Assembly (NCBI GenBank): GCA_963696525.1
Contig: CAVOKO010000009.1
Span: 1,612,001-1,676,000, forward strand
Reading direction: 5' to 3'
Source of the DNA: CAWBRT01 sp963696525
GTDB lineage: Bacteria; Acidobacteriota; Terriglobia; Terriglobales; Acidobacteriaceae
DNA: 64,000 nt
How positions within the stretch are numbered: the first letter of the stretch is position 1; each line of letters opens with the position of its first letter. Positions 19,501-28,101 of this stretch are shown here, one piece after another. The notes beneath the pieces were generated by a model. The model saw only the letters and a program-made list of their open reading frames with translations. It ran no database searches and had not been told where the DNA came from. The position numbers were made by a program, and so were the translations under genes.

Positions 19501-19703
19501 TCCAGAGGAGTGGCGACGGAAGCTGCCATGATTTCGGCGCTGGCTCCCGGCAGGGTGGCGCCCACGGAGATAGTAGGGTAATCGACCTGGGGCAGCGCAG
19601 ACACCGGCAACACGTTGAAGGCAATGGCACCAGCCAAGGCGACCGCCAAGGTCAACAGAGTTGTGGCTACAGGCCGGTTAATGAATAGCCGGGACGGATT
19701 CAT
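16593..19703 (-). CDS. RND multidrug efflux permease, MdtC-like
   Basis: A 1036-residue inner-membrane proton/drug antiporter of the hydrophobe/amphiphile efflux RND family. It has twelve helices and two large periplasmic loops. It begins MNPSRLFINRPVATTLL, and contains the TM4 proton-relay motif GFVVDDAIVVMENISRH and LIGIVKKNAIMMIDFA near the second repeat. Paired permeases in one operon with overlapping genes (ATGA at 19700-19703 with the next gene) match MdtBC, where two different subunits assemble into one trimer. Substrates are unknown. Confidence 0.9.
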   Translation of the reverse strand: MNPSRLFINRPVATTLLTLAVALAGAIAFNVLPVSALPQVDYPTISVGATLPGASAEIMAASVATPLERQFGHIAGITEMTSTSSLGNTAVTLQFDLNRNIDGAARDVEAAINAARTYLPANLPANPTYRKVNPADSPIMVIALTSGIYDRGKLYDEASTIVQQKLSQIQGVGQVTTGGGALPSVRVDVNPTQLNNYGLTLSGIQSILSLQNAHQARGQLSDGIVTADIVTNDQIEHAADYRPIIVGYHRGAAVRLSDVASVTDSVQNIRTAGYLNGKLAIPIIIFRQPGANIIQTVENIRSELPSIKASIPDAIETTIVVDRTTTIRASVRDVERTLLISISLVVVVVFLFLRNPRATLIPSVAVPVSLIGTFAVMYLLGYSLDNLSLMALTISTGFVVDDAIVVMENISRHIENGMQPYDAALRGAKEIGFTVFSISMSLIAVFIPILLMGGIVGRLFREFAITLSTAIIVSMVISLTTTPAMCAHLLKPRQEKHGRLYQLSDRFFAGMLSFYRRTLLWVLDNSVLTLAVLVLVIALNVVMVVMIPKGFFPQQDTGVIFGGLQGPQDASFAVMDDSVRRLVSVIKSDPGVENVVGFTGGQGATNGGFVFMSLKPLGERKAGAMQILGRIRPKMMALPVASAFLQPAQDLRIGGRASNAIYQYTIQSDSAQELAHWGPILLSEIRKLPGFQDVNSDQQNGGLDQYLTYDRTTAARLGITAQNFDSTLYSAFGQEEVSIIYTQLNQYYVVLEVAPQFWQTPEGLKYIYMNSANAGNVPLSAVSSARSNTIPLSINHTSLFPSVTVSFNLSPGVALSDATRDVAQMQQRLNMPQTVRGFFAGTAQAYQVSLSTEPILVITALLAVYIVLGILYESLMHPLTIISTLPSAGVGAMLALMFFKIDLNVISIIGIILLIGIVKKNAIMMIDFALAAERNEGKSTTDAIFEACMLRFRPILMTTMAAIFGALPLAFGTGIGSELRRPLGITIVGGLIMSQLLTLYTTPVVYLFLDRLRLRLLGKEHDSLPPTNGSVPEASV

Positions 19704-22700
19704 GACTGCTCCAGCCGAGGCTCGGAACCCGGTGTGTCGGGCGTGTTGCTGGATGACCTGGAACGCGAGCGTGAGAAGCGCTGCGCCAGATTGTCAAAAA
19801 AGATGTAGATGACAGGCGTGGTGTAAAGCGTGAGTACCTGGCTCAGCAGCAGCCCGCCGACCATGCAGATGCCTAAGGGCCGGCGAAGTTCGGAGCCGAT
19901 GCCGGTACCTGCGGCCAGCGGGATGCCGGCCAGGAGCGCGGCCATAGTGGTCATCATGATGGGACGGAAGCGCAGCAGGCAGGCTTCGTAGATGGCATCG
20001 GTCGAGTTCTTGCCGTGCTTGCGTTCGGCCTCCAAAGCGAAGTCCACCATCATGATGCCATTCTTCTTCACGATGCCGATGAGCAGGATGATGCCGATGA
20101 TGGCCACCACGCTAAGATCCTGACGGAAGAGACGAAGCGCGAGCAGCGCGCCCACGCCGGCCGAAGGCAGTGTGGAGAGAATCGTGATCGGGTGGATAAA
20201 ACTCTCGTAGAGCACGCCGAGCACGATGTAGACCGTGACCAGTGCAGCCAGGATGAGCAGCGCTTCATTGGACAGCGAATTCTTGAACGAGGCAGCAGTG
20301 CCCTGGAAGCTGGCCTGGAGGCTGGCCGGCATGTTCATCTCTTTCTGCAGCTTGTCAATGGCGGAAATGGCGTCGCCCAGTGAGGCGTCCGACGCCAGAT
20401 TGAAAGAGATGGTGACCGAAGGGAATTGACCCTGGTGACTGATGGAAAGCGGCGAGCTGACGAGATTGTAATGGGTGAAGGCGCTTAGCGGTACAGCGTT
20501 CGCCGGGGCGGCACTGCTGACCGTATTCGAGGTGGAACTGGGGAGGACTAGCGCATTCGACGGAGCGGTCAGCGCGCCGGAAGAGGGCGTATATGCGGCT
20601 GTAGCGGTGGTGGCACTGGAACCGGCGGATACAGAGCTGGAGGCAGCAAAGGACGTGGAAGCTCCAGCACCGGTTGCGCCGGACGACGCGTTGGCCTGGA
20701 TGTACAGGCTCGACAACTTACTCGGATCCCTCTGAAATCCGGGCAGGGCTTCCAGGATCACGTGGTATTGGTTGAGCTGCGTGTACATGGTGCTGATCTG
20801 TCGCTGTCCGTAAGCGTCATAGAGCGTGTTGTCGATGGTATAAGGCGCGATACCCAGGCGCGAGGCGGTGACGCGGTCGATTATCATCGAGACCGCCAAG
20901 CCGCCGGTCTGCTGGTCGGTGGCAATGTCTTCGAGTTGCGGCAACTGCTTCAGCCGGTCGACGAACCGATTGGTCCACAAGTTCAGCTCTTGCGGGTCCG
21001 GATCTTCGAGGGTGTACTGATACTGGGTACGGCTCACTCGGTCATCCACGGTGATGTTTTGTACCGGCTGCATGAAGAGCTGGATTCCTTGGACGTTCTG
21101 CAGCGAGGTTTGAAGCCGGCGAATGACGTCCGAGGCATTGAGGTCGCGGTCGGAAAGCGGCTTCAGGTTAATCGAGAAACGGCCGCTGTTCAGCGTGGTG
21201 TTTGTGCCATCCGCGCCGATGAACGAGGTCAGGCTCTCGACCGCGGGATCGGCGAGGATCACCTTCGTCAGTTTCTGATGCTCCTCGGCCATGGCCGCGA
21301 ACGAGATGGTTTCCGGCGCTTGCGAGATACCCTGAATTACGCCGGTATCCTGCACCGGGAAGAACCCTTTGGGTGCGACGATGTAAAGAAAGATGGTGAG
21401 CACCAGCGTGCCCAACGCGATCAGCAGGACGGTGGGTTGGAAGCGGAGGACGAATTTCAGAGTTCGGCCGTAGAATTCGATCATGCGCTGGAAGGCGCGC
21501 TCGGAAAAGCGATAGAGGCGTGTCTGCTGCTCGGCCGGATTGTAGTGCAGCGTGCGCGCACACATCATTGGCGTCAGGGTGAGCGAGACAACGGCCGAGA
21601 TGATAATGGTGACTGCGAGAGTCACGGCGAATTCGCGGAAGAGGCGTCCAACTACGTCGCCCATAAACAACAGGGGGATGAGCACGGCAATGAGCGAAAC
21701 CGTGAGCGAGACAATGGTGAAGCCGATCTGCTCGGCTCCCTTGAGCGCGGCCTGCAACGGCGGATCGCCCTCTTCCAAGTAGCGCGAGATGTTCTCGATC
21801 ATCACGATGGCGTCGTCCACCACGAAACCGGTGGCAATGGTGAGCGCCATCATGGAGAGGTTGTCCAGGCTGTACCCCAGCACATACATGGCGCCAAGGG
21901 TGCCGATCAGGGAGATCGGCACGGCCACGGCGGGAATGATGGTGGCGCGGACACTGCGCAAGAAGAGGAAGATGACCAGGACCACCAGCACCACGGTCAG
22001 CATCAGCTCAAACTCCACGTCGGAGACCGAGGCCTCGATGGGCACCGTGAGGTCGGTCATCTGCGTGACTTTGATCGTGGCAGGCAAGTTGGTCTCAAGC
22101 TGAGGCAGGATATTTTTAATGCTCTTGACCACGCTGATGGTGTTAGCACCTGGCTGTCGCTGGATGTTGAGAATGACCGCCGGGGTCTGGTCCATCCAGG
22201 CTGCCTGGTTGTTATTCTCGACCCCATCCACCACTTGGGCTACATCCTTGAGTACGACCGGTGCGCCGTTATGGTAGGCGACGACGACGTCTTTGTAGTC
22301 AGCGCTGCGTTGCAGCTGATCGTTGGAGTCGATCTGATAATTCTGCCGGGGGCCGTCGAAGTTGCCCTTCGCCGCATTGACGCTGGTTTGGATGAGCGCG
22401 GTGCGAAGCTGCTCAAGAGTGAGGCCGTAAGAAGCAAGCGCGGCAGGATTGGCCTGGATGCGGACCGCCGGCTTCTGGCCGCCACTGATGCTCACCAGAC
22501 CGACTCCGTTGAGTTGAGAGAGCTTGGGCGCGAGGCGGGTATCCACCAAGTCTTCGACCTGCGAGAGCGGAATGGAGTCAGAGGTGATGGCCAGGGTCAG
22601 CACGGGTGCGTCGGCAGGATTAGTTTTGCTGTAGATGGGCGGCGCCGGAAGCACACTGGGCAAGTAGCTCTGGGCGGCGTTGATGGCCGACTGCACCTCT

Positions 22701-23017
22701 TCCTCGGCTACATCGAGGCTGAGGCTCAGGTTGAACTGCAGTACGATGACCGAGGTTGTGCCCGAGCTTGTAGAGGTCATCTGGCTGAGCCCCTGCAATT
22801 GGCCAAACTGCCGCTCTAGCGGCGCGGTGACCGTGGTGGCCACCACGTCCGGGCTGGCACCCGGATAGAAGGTAAGCACCTGAATGGTCGGGTAGTCCAC
22901 CTGGGGCAGGGCGGAAACCGGTAACTGCGTGTAGGCGACGATCCCCACGAGCAAAATGGCGACCATCAGTAGCGAAGTGGCGACCGGTCTCAGAATGAAT
23001 GGGCGCGATGGACTCAC
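19700..23017 (-). CDS. RND multidrug efflux permease, MdtB-like, with Ser/Ala/Thr-rich insert
   Basis: A 1105-residue RND permease, about 65-70 residues longer than its partner. Standard motifs are present: FVVDDAIVMIENISRY (TM4) and LIGIVKKNGIMMVDFALEAE. The surplus length is an insert of low-complexity Ser/Ala/Thr at about residues 765-835, located in the second periplasmic loop just before the family segment VPLSAFTHY. It lies between the adaptor gene (4-base overlap) and the MdtC-like gene (4-base overlap), so all are translationally coupled. Confidence 0.9.
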   Translation of the reverse strand: MSPSRPFILRPVATSLLMVAILLVGIVAYTQLPVSALPQVDYPTIQVLTFYPGASPDVVATTVTAPLERQFGQLQGLSQMTSTSSGTTSVIVLQFNLSLSLDVAEEEVQSAINAAQSYLPSVLPAPPIYSKTNPADAPVLTLAITSDSIPLSQVEDLVDTRLAPKLSQLNGVGLVSISGGQKPAVRIQANPAALASYGLTLEQLRTALIQTSVNAAKGNFDGPRQNYQIDSNDQLQRSADYKDVVVAYHNGAPVVLKDVAQVVDGVENNNQAAWMDQTPAVILNIQRQPGANTISVVKSIKNILPQLETNLPATIKVTQMTDLTVPIEASVSDVEFELMLTVVLVVLVIFLFLRSVRATIIPAVAVPISLIGTLGAMYVLGYSLDNLSMMALTIATGFVVDDAIVMIENISRYLEEGDPPLQAALKGAEQIGFTIVSLTVSLIAVLIPLLFMGDVVGRLFREFAVTLAVTIIISAVVSLTLTPMMCARTLHYNPAEQQTRLYRFSERAFQRMIEFYGRTLKFVLRFQPTVLLIALGTLVLTIFLYIVAPKGFFPVQDTGVIQGISQAPETISFAAMAEEHQKLTKVILADPAVESLTSFIGADGTNTTLNSGRFSINLKPLSDRDLNASDVIRRLQTSLQNVQGIQLFMQPVQNITVDDRVSRTQYQYTLEDPDPQELNLWTNRFVDRLKQLPQLEDIATDQQTGGLAVSMIIDRVTASRLGIAPYTIDNTLYDAYGQRQISTMYTQLNQYHVILEALPGFQRDPSKLSSLYIQANASSGATGAGASTSFAASSSVSAGSSATTATAAYTPSSGALTAPSNALVLPSSTSNTVSSAAPANAVPLSAFTHYNLVSSPLSISHQGQFPSVTISFNLASDASLGDAISAIDKLQKEMNMPASLQASFQGTAASFKNSLSNEALLILAALVTVYIVLGVLYESFIHPITILSTLPSAGVGALLALRLFRQDLSVVAIIGIILLIGIVKKNGIMMVDFALEAERKHGKNSTDAIYEACLLRFRPIMMTTMAALLAGIPLAAGTGIGSELRRPLGICMVGGLLLSQVLTLYTTPVIYIFFDNLAQRFSRSRSRSSSNTPDTPGSEPRLEQS

Positions 23018-24252
23018 GGCGTGCTACTCCCGCTCGTAGTGGCGGGCTGAGATCCTTTGGCGATACCCACCTTCGCATTGGGCTGCAGCTTCTCAAAGCT
23101 GCTGTTGACGACCACTTCTCCGGGTTGGATGCCTTCGACCGCAGTCGTGCCCGCATTCACCGCGCCGGGTTTAACGGTACGCATCTGCGCGGTCCTGTTC
23201 TGAATAACGTAAACATAAGAAGTCTGGCCGTTGTGCTGGATGGCGGAGGTGGGAATCAGTGTCCTATCCTTGAGGGTCTCCACCAGCAGGCGGGTATTCA
23301 CAAACTGGTTGGGAAAGAGCGCATCGTTCTTGTTGTCGAAGAGAGCGCGCAGCTTGACCGTGCCAGTGGTGGTGTCGATCTGATTGTCGAGGCTCAGCAG
23401 TTTGCCGGTGGCGATTTTGGCCTGCGCAGCACGATCGTAAGCCTCCACGGTGAGATGGCCGCCGTGACGAAGCTGGGCCCGAATCTGGCCGAGCGAATCC
23501 TCGGCGACGGTGAAGATCACGGTGATGGGCCGCTCCTGAGTGACGACGACCAGCGGAGTGGTACCGTTGGACTGCACCACGTTGCCGAGGTCGATCAGCC
23601 GCAGCCCGACGCGGCCGTCGAAGGGAGCGGTGATGTGGCAGTAGACGAGCTGGACCCGGTCGAATTGCACCAAGCCCTGGTCGGCCTTGACCAATCCTTC
23701 ATCCTGCAACACGAGCTTTTCCTGGTCGTCCAGAATCTGCTTGGCTACCGCATTTCCAGCCCAGGCTGCGCGATAGCGTTCCAGGTCCATCTTGGCCTGT
23801 GCAAGGGTCTGAGTATCTTTCTCTAACGTGCCCTCGGCCTGCGCCAGTTGCGCCTCAAAAGGACGGGGATCGATATCGATGAGAGGATCGCCCTTGCGGA
23901 CGAGTTGGCCTTCGCGGTAGTGGACGGCCATGATCAATCCGGTCACTTGGCTGGTCACGGAGCTGGTGTAGACGGGTGTCACCGTGCCGATGGCCTCCAG
24001 GTAGACCCCGATGTCGCCCTTTTGCGCGGTGGCTGGCACCACAGCGACCGGACCGCCCATCATGGCTGCCCGCCGCCCCGCCTGAGCAGCTGTCTGCGGG
24101 GTGTTTTGATAGCGCAGAACCAACGTAAACAAGCCGGCTGCGAACAGAAGAACCACGATCCACACAATCACCCGCCGCCGCGTGGAGCGATTGGGGTTGG
24201 CGTGGGAAGACAGATCATCTGGCCGGCTTGCTGGAGGAGAGTTTTCTTCCAT
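23014..24252 (-). CDS. RND efflux periplasmic adaptor, MdtA-like
   Basis: A 412-residue membrane-fusion protein linking the permeases to the outer-membrane channel. A single N-terminal helix (about residues 28-46, VIVWIVVLLFAAGLF) anchors it. Then come the split lipoyl/barrel-sandwich halves (TSSVTSQVTGLI...EGQLVRKGDPL and CHITAPFDGRVGLRLIDLGN), a coiled-coil hairpin between them, and a beta-barrel with TTTGTVKLRALFDN. It is the first gene of the four-gene efflux operon. The frame is open to 24321; the ATG at 24252 starts where family-like sequence begins, with only a weak ribosome site. Confidence 0.88.
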   Translation of the reverse strand: MEENSPPASRPDDLSSHANPNRSTRRRVIVWIVVLLFAAGLFTLVLRYQNTPQTAAQAGRRAAMMGGPVAVVPATAQKGDIGVYLEAIGTVTPVYTSSVTSQVTGLIMAVHYREGQLVRKGDPLIDIDPRPFEAQLAQAEGTLEKDTQTLAQAKMDLERYRAAWAGNAVAKQILDDQEKLVLQDEGLVKADQGLVQFDRVQLVYCHITAPFDGRVGLRLIDLGNVVQSNGTTPLVVVTQERPITVIFTVAEDSLGQIRAQLRHGGHLTVEAYDRAAQAKIATGKLLSLDNQIDTTTGTVKLRALFDNKNDALFPNQFVNTRLLVETLKDRTLIPTSAIQHNGQTSYVYVIQNRTAQMRTVKPGAVNAGTTAVEGIQPGEVVVNSSFEKLQPNAKVGIAKGSQPATTSGSSTP

Positions 24253-24723
24253 CTCATCTGCTTTCTTGCGTGGCCTTGCCCTCGTGACAGAATCGACAAA
24301 GCAGGAAGCAATATTGATCAATACTTGTCGAGATTAGCTTAATGGAGGAGATGCGAGTCTGTCACCTTTGGGCTGCATTTTTCACTTCAAGCTTCTTGGT
24401 CACCGGACTGGCGGGCTATCTTCTGCCCACTCGGAGGCCGCGAACGCACCCGCCCGAAAATCCGTCCCTCCTTTTTGATTCCTCAGTTATGCACCGGGCG
24501 ATCGCGCAGTGGGGTCCGGTCGGGTTCCCGATTTGAAACGGTAGACCCTTCCTGCTCACTTCTGACCAGTTTTTGCCATCCTGCCCTTGATAATGATAAT
24601 AGTTAGATTTTTACACGGAACATGGAGGAAAAGCTTCGGCTATTTCCCATCGAGAACCATGCATCACTGCCTGCAATCCGCGGGTTCCTCAATGTGGGTT
24701 GCTACTCTGAAATGGAGCTACCA
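24253..24723. other. Divergent intergenic region, efflux operon versus YceI
   Basis: About 470 bases between divergently transcribed genes. It contains a Fur-box-like site (24589-24607). No additional gene is supported; the open frame at 24342-24536 (+) has no family match. Confidence 0.5.
24589..24607 (+). promoter_or_regulatory. Fur-box-like operator
   Basis: The site GATAATGATAATAGTTAGA matches the classical 19-base Fur consensus GATAATGATAATCATTATC at 15 of 19 positions, including all of the first twelve. It lies ~117 bases upstream of the yceI-like start and also upstream of the divergent efflux operon. Iron-responsive control is inference from the match alone. Confidence 0.45.
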
Positions 24724-25296
24724 ATGCGGATACGTTTGAGCGTGCCGTTGGCATTTGTGCTGTGCGTTGCGGCGCAGGTCTTTGCCGCCGATGAGTTCAC
24801 AATCGATCCTGCCCATTCCTCAGCGAATTTCGCGGTAAAACATCTGCTGATCAGTACCGTGCACGGTAGGTTCAGCGACGTTTCGGGCACGATTTTCTAC
24901 GACGAAAAGGACCCATCGAAGTCATCTGTGCTGGCCGTGATTAAAGCGGCGAGTGTAAATACCGATAACCAAACCCGTGACAAGGATCTTAGAAGCGCTA
25001 ATTTCTTCGAGACCGACAAGTATCCTGAGATCCGCTTTCAGAGCACCAAGGTCGAAAACATCGGCGATCAGCTTCAAGTAACGGGCAACCTGACGATGAA
25101 GGGTGTTACGCGCCAGGTCACGTTACTTATCACGCTTGCGAAAGCCGAAATCAAAGGTAAAATCCGCCTCGGTATCGAGACCAGCACAACCCTGAACCGC
25201 TTTGACTACAGCATCTCATTCGATCCCACCGGCGCGACGGTTGGCAAGGAAATCAAAGTTGATATCAACGTGGAAGCAGTGAGAAACCAGCCATAA
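24724..25296 (+). CDS. YceI-family periplasmic protein
   Basis: A 190-residue protein with a Sec signal peptide (core about residues 6-18, cleavage after VFAA) and a complete YceI lipocalin-like barrel. Family marks are the opening FTIDPAHSSANFAVKHLL, HGRFSDVSGTI, RDKDLRSANFFETDKYPEIR, GNLTMKGVTRQVT and LNRFDYSI. YceI-like barrels bind isoprenoid or other amphiphilic molecules in the periplasm. The ATG at 24724 has GGAG six bases upstream; an earlier in-frame ATG at 24622 would destroy the signal peptide. Confidence 0.88.
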   Translation: MRIRLSVPLAFVLCVAAQVFAADEFTIDPAHSSANFAVKHLLISTVHGRFSDVSGTIFYDEKDPSKSSVLAVIKAASVNTDNQTRDKDLRSANFFETDKYPEIRFQSTKVENIGDQLQVTGNLTMKGVTRQVTLLITLAKAEIKGKIRLGIETSTTLNRFDYSISFDPTGATVGKEIKVDINVEAVRNQP

Positions 25297-25422
25297 GCTG
25301 CCACGAGAAAACAATTGAATCACGCGCGGTTCTGTATGGTCAGGACGATTGATGCGCCGTGCTAGGGAGACTCTGAACAAGTTCTCTGATTTCCACTGCA
25401 AGGCAGAGCCGTGCAAAAACCC

Positions 25423-26859
25423 TCACGGTTTGACCGGGGGGTCGTTCCCTGTGGAACGCTCCAGAGCCTCTTGCAGCACCACCTTTTGACCTGCCTCCAG
25501 GATGATCTCCTTTGAAAATCTCTTAAATCCATCGGCCTGAATTACAACGTCATATCCGCCAGGAGGCAGCCTGAGTTCCAGAGGCGTGGTCTTTGGCGCG
25601 GACCAGCCGTTCAGCATCAATCGCGCGCCCTTGGGATTGGTTTTGAATTGCACATCGGCCATTTCCTTCGAAGCGCCGCCCGGGAGCAACCGCTTAATTC
25701 CGCCAACTACCTTGCTCTTGGCGGCGTTCCCCGCCGGTATCAGGGTAAAGGCGACGGAGAAATTCTCTCCATCCCTGACGCTGACCTGGGATTGCGCCGC
25801 CAAAAAGCCGGACTGGACGAGCGTGATGGCGTGTGTTCCGCTTACATCGACGCGCAGCTCAGCCGGCGACGTCAGGGCCGTACTCTTGCCGTCCAGAAGA
25901 ATCGCTGCCCCGGCCGGATTGCTGGAGATCTTGAAACCCGATCCTTTCTGCACCAGGCGGGCGGCCACTGTGGAACGGACACCTGCCACGACCTCAAGCG
26001 CTAGCGTTTGCGAGACGAATCCGGGCTTGGAGAATACAACGCTGTGGTGACCGGGCGGAATCGATCCTACGACGGCAGGAGTGACAAAGACAGGGTCACT
26101 GCTGCCGTCGAACCGGACTTGCGCGCCCTCCGGTTGGGAGGTCACCAGCGCTTCACCCACGACCAAAACCGGCGTTTGAACACGCTGCACACCGAAAACG
26201 CGCTTCAACTTCCTCCCGCTATGCTGGTTGGTCTCACTCGGGATGGGTGGTGTCTCGTGGGCAAGTTCGTTGCTGACCGCCGTCTCGCTTGATGTCCCGG
26301 AATGTGCTGCCACCTCCATCGGTGCGGCGACCTCGGGACTCTTCTGTTGGGGAACAACGCGTCCAGAGCGGTGAACGATCACATATGTGAAGGCGAGGAA
26401 TATCATGAGGGCTGCGACGGAAGCAACACAAATTCGCCGCTTACTTGAGTGCGGGGTCCCCAGCAAGCCTGCGTTTGGCTCGCTGGGGTGTCTTGAGAAG
26501 CCCCACCGCCTGGCTGCCGCAGCCCCGCTTCCAGCAGCATTTGCAACCAGCCTTACCGCACTCCACGCGGTTTCTGGCACCAGTGGTTCGCTTGCTTGGG
26601 TGGAGATCTTGGCGTCGCTGGTCGGGCACACAGTTGCGGATTCCTGCTTGCGCGCGCAAGCAGAGGGCGGTACCTCAGTGGCTTGGTCCAGGGAAGTCTG
26701 TTGGACTCGACGAGCCAGCAGCTTTGTCCGCTTCATTCGTTTCCAGTCGTAACCGTACTCCACGCCGCAGCGGGTGCAGACCTGATAGTAGCTCCCATCG
26801 GATGACTTTATGGGGAACGAGAATTCGTGCGGGCACCCAAACCAGAATCGGCGTTTCAT
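25423..26859 (-). CDS. Membrane protein with N-terminal zinc ribbon and three PEGA repeats
   Basis: A 478-residue protein. It starts with a possible zinc ribbon (C9-x-H11, C28-x2-C31, CTRCGVEYGYDW), then a Ser/Ala-rich linker and one membrane helix at about residues 143-163. The outer part carries three PEGA-type beta domains, each opening with a small-residue/Pro-Gly turn: TSQPEGAQVRFDG, SSNPAGAAILLDG and KTNPKGARLMLNG. PEGA domains are thought to bind surface or cell-wall structures. The ribbon would be cytoplasmic and the PEGA units periplasmic. It stands alone; function unknown. Confidence 0.75.
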   Translation of the reverse strand: MKRRFWFGCPHEFSFPIKSSDGSYYQVCTRCGVEYGYDWKRMKRTKLLARRVQQTSLDQATEVPPSACARKQESATVCPTSDAKISTQASEPLVPETAWSAVRLVANAAGSGAAAARRWGFSRHPSEPNAGLLGTPHSSKRRICVASVAALMIFLAFTYVIVHRSGRVVPQQKSPEVAAPMEVAAHSGTSSETAVSNELAHETPPIPSETNQHSGRKLKRVFGVQRVQTPVLVVGEALVTSQPEGAQVRFDGSSDPVFVTPAVVGSIPPGHHSVVFSKPGFVSQTLALEVVAGVRSTVAARLVQKGSGFKISSNPAGAAILLDGKSTALTSPAELRVDVSGTHAITLVQSGFLAAQSQVSVRDGENFSVAFTLIPAGNAAKSKVVGGIKRLLPGGASKEMADVQFKTNPKGARLMLNGWSAPKTTPLELRLPPGGYDVVIQADGFKRFSKEIILEAGQKVVLQEALERSTGNDPPVKP

Positions 26860-27166
26860 TTAAGCGGGGAAGATAATCCGGGCGAGAAAATCAGTCCATC
26901 AGCGAAACGCCGTACAGGAAGGAACTAATGTGTCTCTGCCCCGCCATTGTTTTTCACCAACGGACCTTGACCTTCCGACAATTGACCCGCTTCGGCCACC
27001 TCTGCATAATGAGCCAGCTTTACTGGGGTTTGATCATCCTCGCCGGCAGACGAACGCTTGCGGGCTGGGAGAACCGGAAAGCACCGGTTCATCGTGATCC
27101 TTCAGGACCAAACGCAATTTCGCCCAGTATTGCTCCGACGCGAGCCAGAAGTGCTGGATCGCCTGG

Positions 27167-27880
27167 ATGGCGTTATTGCTGGCGGTTTCCCTGGCGTCCA
27201 CGGGCTGCGGCGAGAAGAAGAACACGCAAGCCAAGCTGCCCCCGCCGCCTCCAATTGCCGTGCCCATCGACCCCAAGCCCGCCGAACCGATTCCATCTGT
27301 TCCACCGGTTCCTCTACCAAGACCTTCGAAGCCGCAACCATGGACGCAGACCGGAATCGCCAGCTGGTACGTTGCCGAGCCTGGCGGCCAAAAAACGGCC
27401 AGCGGTGAGCCGTACGACGGCATGGCGCTGACGGCGGCGCATCGCACCCTGCCGTTCCATTCGGTAGTGCGGGTAACGAATCTGAAAACAAACAGTCAGG
27501 TCATCGTCCGCATCAACGATCGCGGACCGTTCGTAGACGGGCGCGTCATCGACCTCTCGTTGGCGGCGGCCAAGGCGCTGGACATTTGGCAACCGGGCTT
27601 GGCCACCGTCAAACTGGAAGTGCTGCACACTCCGGCGGCCATCGACATCGGCGGAAAGTGGTGCGTGCAGATCGGCGCTTTCCGCCAGCGCAATGGCGCT
27701 CTCGACCTGAAGCAGACCCTTATCGCCCGCTATCGCCAGGCACGCCTGATGGACTTTCCCGGAGCCACCGGTTATTGGGTGCGCGTGCGCGTGCAGGACG
27801 ACGACCGTCTTCTGGCGCAGAGAATCGCCAGCAACATCAAGGTGAGCGAAGGCGGCGTCTTTCTGGTGCGCCTGGACTAG
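27167..27880 (+). CDS. rlpA: RlpA-like lipoprotein with double-psi barrel and SPOR domain
   Basis: A 237-residue lipoprotein. The signal peptide ends at STGC (lipobox), a Pro-rich linker follows (residues ~25-60), then the RlpA double-psi beta-barrel: GIASWYVAEPGGQKTASGE, AAHRTLPF, VIVRINDRGPFVDGRVIDLS. The C-terminal ~75 residues (WCVQIGAFRQ...VRVRVQDDDRLLAQRIA) form a SPOR domain, which binds glycan strands lacking stem peptides at division sites. In Pseudomonas RlpA is a lytic transglycosylase of such glycans. The ATG at 27167 directly precedes the hydrophobic segment. Confidence 0.88.
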   Translation: MALLLAVSLASTGCGEKKNTQAKLPPPPPIAVPIDPKPAEPIPSVPPVPLPRPSKPQPWTQTGIASWYVAEPGGQKTASGEPYDGMALTAAHRTLPFHSVVRVTNLKTNSQVIVRINDRGPFVDGRVIDLSLAAAKALDIWQPGLATVKLEVLHTPAAIDIGGKWCVQIGAFRQRNGALDLKQTLIARYRQARLMDFPGATGYWVRVRVQDDDRLLAQRIASNIKVSEGGVFLVRLD

Positions 27881-28006
27881 GTGACGCAGAAGACGGCTGC
27901 CAGCGAGGAACTAAACGCCCAGGCAAACACGTTACGCGCCCTCGTGAAAGAGCTCATTCGCTTTGTCGAAGGCGAATCGGACGCAGCCATTTCATTCCGA
28001 CCCTAA
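27881..28006 (+). pseudogene. C-terminal tail of a methyl-accepting chemotaxis protein (remnant)
   Basis: Immediately after the RlpA stop codon, in the same frame, 41 residues read VTQKTAASEELNAQANTL, then RALVKELIRFVEG, before a TAA. This closely matches the extreme C-terminus of chemoreceptors (...AAASEELNAQAxxL..LV..), including the E-E-L-N-A-Q heptad pattern of the last signalling helix. The rest of the receptor is absent, so the segment is a deletion scar. Its exact abutment on the rlpA stop suggests a recombination junction at 27880/27881. Confidence 0.65.
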
Positions 28007-28101
28007 TGCGCCACCTCGATATGGACTGTGGACCTTGATACAGGTATCCAGTCGAGAACTGTATTCCGTCGTTTGCGCAGGCTTTCGGTGGTTGGTGCTT
28101 G

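Noticed and set aside
20762..22819. 685-codon open frame on the plus strand opposite the MdtB-like gene
   Set aside because: Antisense shadow of a well-supported RND permease with GC-biased third positions; no family motif. The same applies to 17676-19088 (opposite MdtC-like) and 36254-37444 (opposite PrpD).
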